From: Entonaema liquescens
Lineage: Eukaryota > Ascomycota > Sordariomycetes > Xylariales > Xylariaceae
Direction: 5' to 3'
DNA: 64,000 nt
NCBI GenBank assembly: GCA_902805475.1
Contig: CADCSX010000025.1
Span: forward strand, 124,001 to 188,000
Positions 61,098-64,000 of the stretch are shown piece by piece. Each line of letters starts with the position of its first letter. The stretch's first letter is position 1. The notes beneath the pieces were generated by a model. The model saw nothing but the letters and a program-made list of their open reading frames with translations. It made no database searches and was not told the DNA's origin. A program made the translations under genes and the position numbers.

Positions 61098-62689
61098 ATG
61101 GCTTCTCTTGCATTCACTCTCATTCTTACTCTCTTTTCACACTACACTACTAGCTTGCAAGTTACTCCAAATTCACCATGCTCTTCTGTTTGTGTTGACT
61201 CTACCGGCCTCGACTTCTCCGATCCCAACTCGTCAAACACTAAGAATTCAGATATTTCATGTTATGATACCGAGTACTCCACCTCACCCTCAGGCAAAAA
61301 GTTCCAAAAATGTATGAGCTGCCTTCAAGACAGCACCTTTTCCCAAGGGGACGAAAGTGATCAGCTTTGGTTCTTATGTAAGTACGTCCTAGCTTCTTCC
61401 TATTCCTATCTAACACATATGTAGATAATCTCAGATATACGTTCGACTACTGCATTTTCGGATTTCCCAATGCCACGGGGGTAGCATCGACCCCGTGTGC
61501 AACATCTACCGCTTGTGGTGGACTTATGGAAGCTTTGACAGACGGCAATCTTGAACCTGGGAAGAATGGCTATTCGTATTGTTCTTCTGACGGCATGCCT
61601 AACGGTGCAATCTCGGAGTGCAAAGCTTGCGTTGCCGCTTCCGATGATCAGGACTACTTGGCCAACTGTAAATCACACTCGTCCTCATGCGATGCGTTGT
61701 TGCTAATCGTTAGGATAGTCCTTATCGCCCTCGAGGCAGGGTGCCAACAGAGGCCATCTACCGGGAGCCTGATTGGCCTGAATGATACGGTCTTTTCTAA
61801 AACCACGATTAGTTCCGTCGACCCTGCCATCGAAAATTCCGATGATGAGGAGAAACCCGTCCTATCCGTAACCCAGATAGTGGGGATTGCAGTTGGCGCT
61901 GTTGCCCTCGTTTTAGCCATAGCTGGTTTCTTATTTGTCCGTTGCCGGAGACGTCGCAACCGCCGTCTTCTACTTGGAGACATCAAAGCATCGGTGATGG
62001 CTCAGAAGAGGAACCGCCATCGCACTGTATCCACGCTCTCATTTCGATGCCAAGCACACTTAACTCCCAGGTCGCCAGCATTCTTCCCAAACCCGTCTGA
62101 TGGCGTTATTGAAGAAGAGAAGCCCTACACAGGTCCATTCTCTACCCTTAGTTCTCACCCTATATACCCAGAGTCACCAAGTCAGACTTCGAACAATAAT
62201 ATGGGTCTTAGCTCCTTTTCTAGGTCGGATAGTAAAGTCATACCGTTACACAACATTACCACGGCCATCCCTACGATTCCAAGTAATGTACATTACTCAA
62301 CTTCGCCCAAAGCTGCGTTCTTCTCTCCTACCGATGAACCTGCTAGCACTACTAGCACTACTAGCACAGCACAGCTTCTACCTCTAAGACAGTACAATCC
62401 TGCCGAATACACGGATAGCTCGCCACAGATGGGCACCAACCCTAACACCACGTTCAGTAGTCCCATATCTGGCTCTACTGCCAGTCCTCTCATAAGTCGC
62501 GCCTGGGAACGGGGCACGCCCACATGGGATATGCCACCTCGCAGTTCTAGTCGACCGACAACGGGAGGGGCCTGGGAAAGGGTAGCTGCCGGTATCGCGA
62601 CAAAAAATCGAAGAACTAGTAATTCGGGAAGTCCTGTAGAGACTAAGCAGATTAACTTCAACTTTCCCCCTCCGCCTACTGGGCGGTGA
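61098..62689 (+). CDS. cysteine-rich type I membrane protein, family member C
   Basis: Three exons, 61098-61377, 61425-61667 and 61719-62689; 497 aa. Signal peptide MASLAFTLILTLFSHYTTSL. The ectodomain carries the twelve-Cys pattern: SPCSSVC, ISC, KCMSC, YC, TPC, TAC, YC, ECKAC, AGC. It is closest to member A: LQVTPNSPC against LQVTPGSPC, DTEYSTSPSGKKFQKCMSC against DSEYASSSTGIKFKNCLSC, and IALEAGCQQRPSTGSLIGLNDTVFS against IALQAGCEQTPEPGSLLGLSGTLFS. Both introns fall at the positions and phase seen in A. One helix (QIVGIAVGAVALVLAIAGFLFV) precedes RCRRRRNRR. The roughly 300-residue tail is Ser/Thr/Pro-rich, with ASTTSTTSTAQ and paired RAWERG / GAWERV motifs. Intron 2 is 51 nt, stop-free and in frame, so its retention would insert 17 residues. 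Confidence 0.87.
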
Positions 62690-62939
62690 ACTACTTGATG
62701 TATACCCCTATCATGTATAAATATAATGACTGCATTATGGCACTCAGCAATATGCCAGGAATGGATGTGGAGACAATTTGAGAGGGCGTTAGCTTGGATT
62801 CCTTCACATAACAAGGAAGAATAAATAAAACAAAAGATACCCCTATCCCTCAGATGCTACCCTTACTTTATGTCGTTATATGATCCCTACCTACCCATAG
62901 GGCTAGATGGATGGGGGTCTCATCAATTTGCGTACTATT
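62690..62939. other. convergent 3' intergenic region
   Basis: 250 bp between the stops of cysteine-rich member C and the deaminase gene. Contains one CCTACCTACCC motif near 62887. Confidence 0.5.
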
Positions 62940-64000
62940 TTAAGACTTGACTGATCGCCCCCGTATGTACACTTCCTTAATGTTCCGGTCGTCGCCCGTC
63001 ATGATAAATTTGTCAAATATTGTTGCTGTGGAGTCTTCATCCTCCAGTATGGTCATGACGCCCGGCGCACTCGCGTCAATGAATAAGGCGTCAAATTCCT
63101 TCCCAACCTCGAAATTGCCAACCTTGCTATCAAGGCTGCATACCCTGGCGCCTCCTAACGTGGCCAGGTAGAACAACTCTCCTATGTTAAGCCCTTTGTG
63201 CTCACCCCCGCTCATCACTTCCCGTGCATTTGACGCCACGAGCGCCTGCCTCATCGCATCTAGAATACTGCTCGAGAACCCGCCCCCGCTGTCCGTGCCA
63301 AGGCCAACCTTAACGCCGCGCTGTAGGAACTCGCGAACTGGCGCCGCCATAAACCCCCACCAACCGTCATGTTTGAGATGGGACAATGCGCAACGCCACA
63401 CCCGAGCTCCGCAATGCGGCTCATCTCATGCTCGTTCATAAAGCAGCAGTGCGCGAGAATCGAGCGCTCGCCTAGTAGCCCATAGTGCGCGTATAGATCC
63501 GCCTCGCTACCCCCGAACTGCGGGAACAGCTCCTGCGTGAACCGCATCTCCTGCTCCGCCTCGTTGAAGTGCGTCTGGACCGGCAGATCCGGGTTCGCGG
63601 CGGCGAGCACGCCGAGCCCCTGCAACAGCTGCGGCGAGCACGAGATGGCGAACCGCGGCGTCAGGACATGCGCGAGCAGAGCGCCTTCGGGATCGATGCG
63701 CCGCACGTGCGCGATGCAGTGCTCGGTATCTGCGAGCGACGCTGCGGCGCTCGCGTCCCGGTAGTACTCCGGCGCGTTCCGGTCCATGTTGCACTTGCCG
63801 ATGAGGGCGCGCTGGCCCTTCTGCAGGCAGATGTCTGCGAGGATGGTGGTGGCTTCCGCGTGCAGCGAGCCGTAGTACGACGCCGTGGTGATGCCCTGCT
63901 TCAGGAAGCCGTCTACGCAGCTCGCGTAGACGCGGCGAGCGTACGCGGGGTCGCGGAACCGCGCTTCGTTCGGAAAGGTGACTTGCTCGAGCCAGTCGAG
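62940..64000 (-). CDS. GUD1: guanine deaminase, 3' part; continues past the window end; one frame break
   Basis: An amidohydrolase-superfamily zinc enzyme converting guanine to xanthine in purine salvage. The reading frame enters from the right edge (LDWLEQVTFPNEARF) and runs through GITTASYYGSLHAEAT, GKCNMDRNAPEYYRD, PRFAISCSPQLL, the metal-binding His of QTHFNEAEQEM, AHCCFMNEHEM, and CGVAHCPISNMTVGG. The frame then slips at a C run at 63354-63358 (five G on the coding strand, six needed) and resumes as GFMAAPVREFLQRGVKVGLGTDSGGG, with the conserved Asp, and continues to the stop. Adding one base restores the family sequence exactly, so assembly error or a recent mutation is likely. The N-terminus, with the first metal-binding HxH motif, lies outside. 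The part beyond about 63,400 is strikingly GC-rich. Confidence 0.88.

Overview
The window reads as a filamentous ascomycete chromosome (Pezizomycotina, probably Sordariomycetes; the class is inference). Genes are split by short introns (mostly 50-100 nt) with GT..AG borders. They encode fungal-specific families: a Zn2Cys6 regulator, a NACHT_N/NACHT/ankyrin protein, PTR2 and DHA2 transporters. One block is an extremely AT-rich repeat of the kind left by repeat-induced point mutation (RIP). All exon models below were joined by eye and checked for frame and for total length divisible by three.

Layout. 0.1-4.0 kb: conserved housekeeping genes (a small mitochondrial-type protein, RFC4, the ARG7/ArgJ ornithine acetyltransferase). 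4.7-8.8 kb: a six-exon NLR-like gene. 9.6-17.4 kb: a C2H2 zinc-finger gene interrupted by an in-frame TAG, a decayed MFS transporter, a TSC10-like reductase with a frameshift, and an intact seven-exon PTR2-type peptide transporter. 17.8-25.5 kb: an AT-rich block holding an LTR retrotransposon (direct repeats at 17.88-18.09 and 23.83-24.05 kb) and a separate 785-bp element with long terminal inverted repeats. 26-45 kb: gene-poor accessory DNA with two related secreted proteins, a Der1-like gene, two members of a cysteine-rich receptor-like family and an NTA1-like amidase. 45.8-55.7 kb: a SET protein, a divergent DHA2 transporter/Zn2Cys6 regulator pair, an APH-fold phosphotransferase and CBF5. 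58-64 kb: a secreted GH43 enzyme, a third cysteine-rich membrane protein and the 3' part of a guanine deaminase running off the end.

The most interesting signals are two families without a recognised function. One has three type I membrane proteins (29.4-31.1, 44.0-45.4, 61.1-62.7 kb) that share twelve ectodomain cysteines, two intron positions and unrelated cytoplasmic tails. The other has two secreted proteins (26.2 and 34.0-34.9 kb) built from a module ending in an aromatic (Y/F)FG(F/Y) motif, duplicated in the longer member.

Three conserved genes (TSC10, NTA1, guanine deaminase) carry small frame-breaking indels. Three of the four are single-base losses in homopolymers, which looks more like residual assembly error than real decay. 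The MFS pseudogene is real decay. The interrupted zinc-finger gene stays open.
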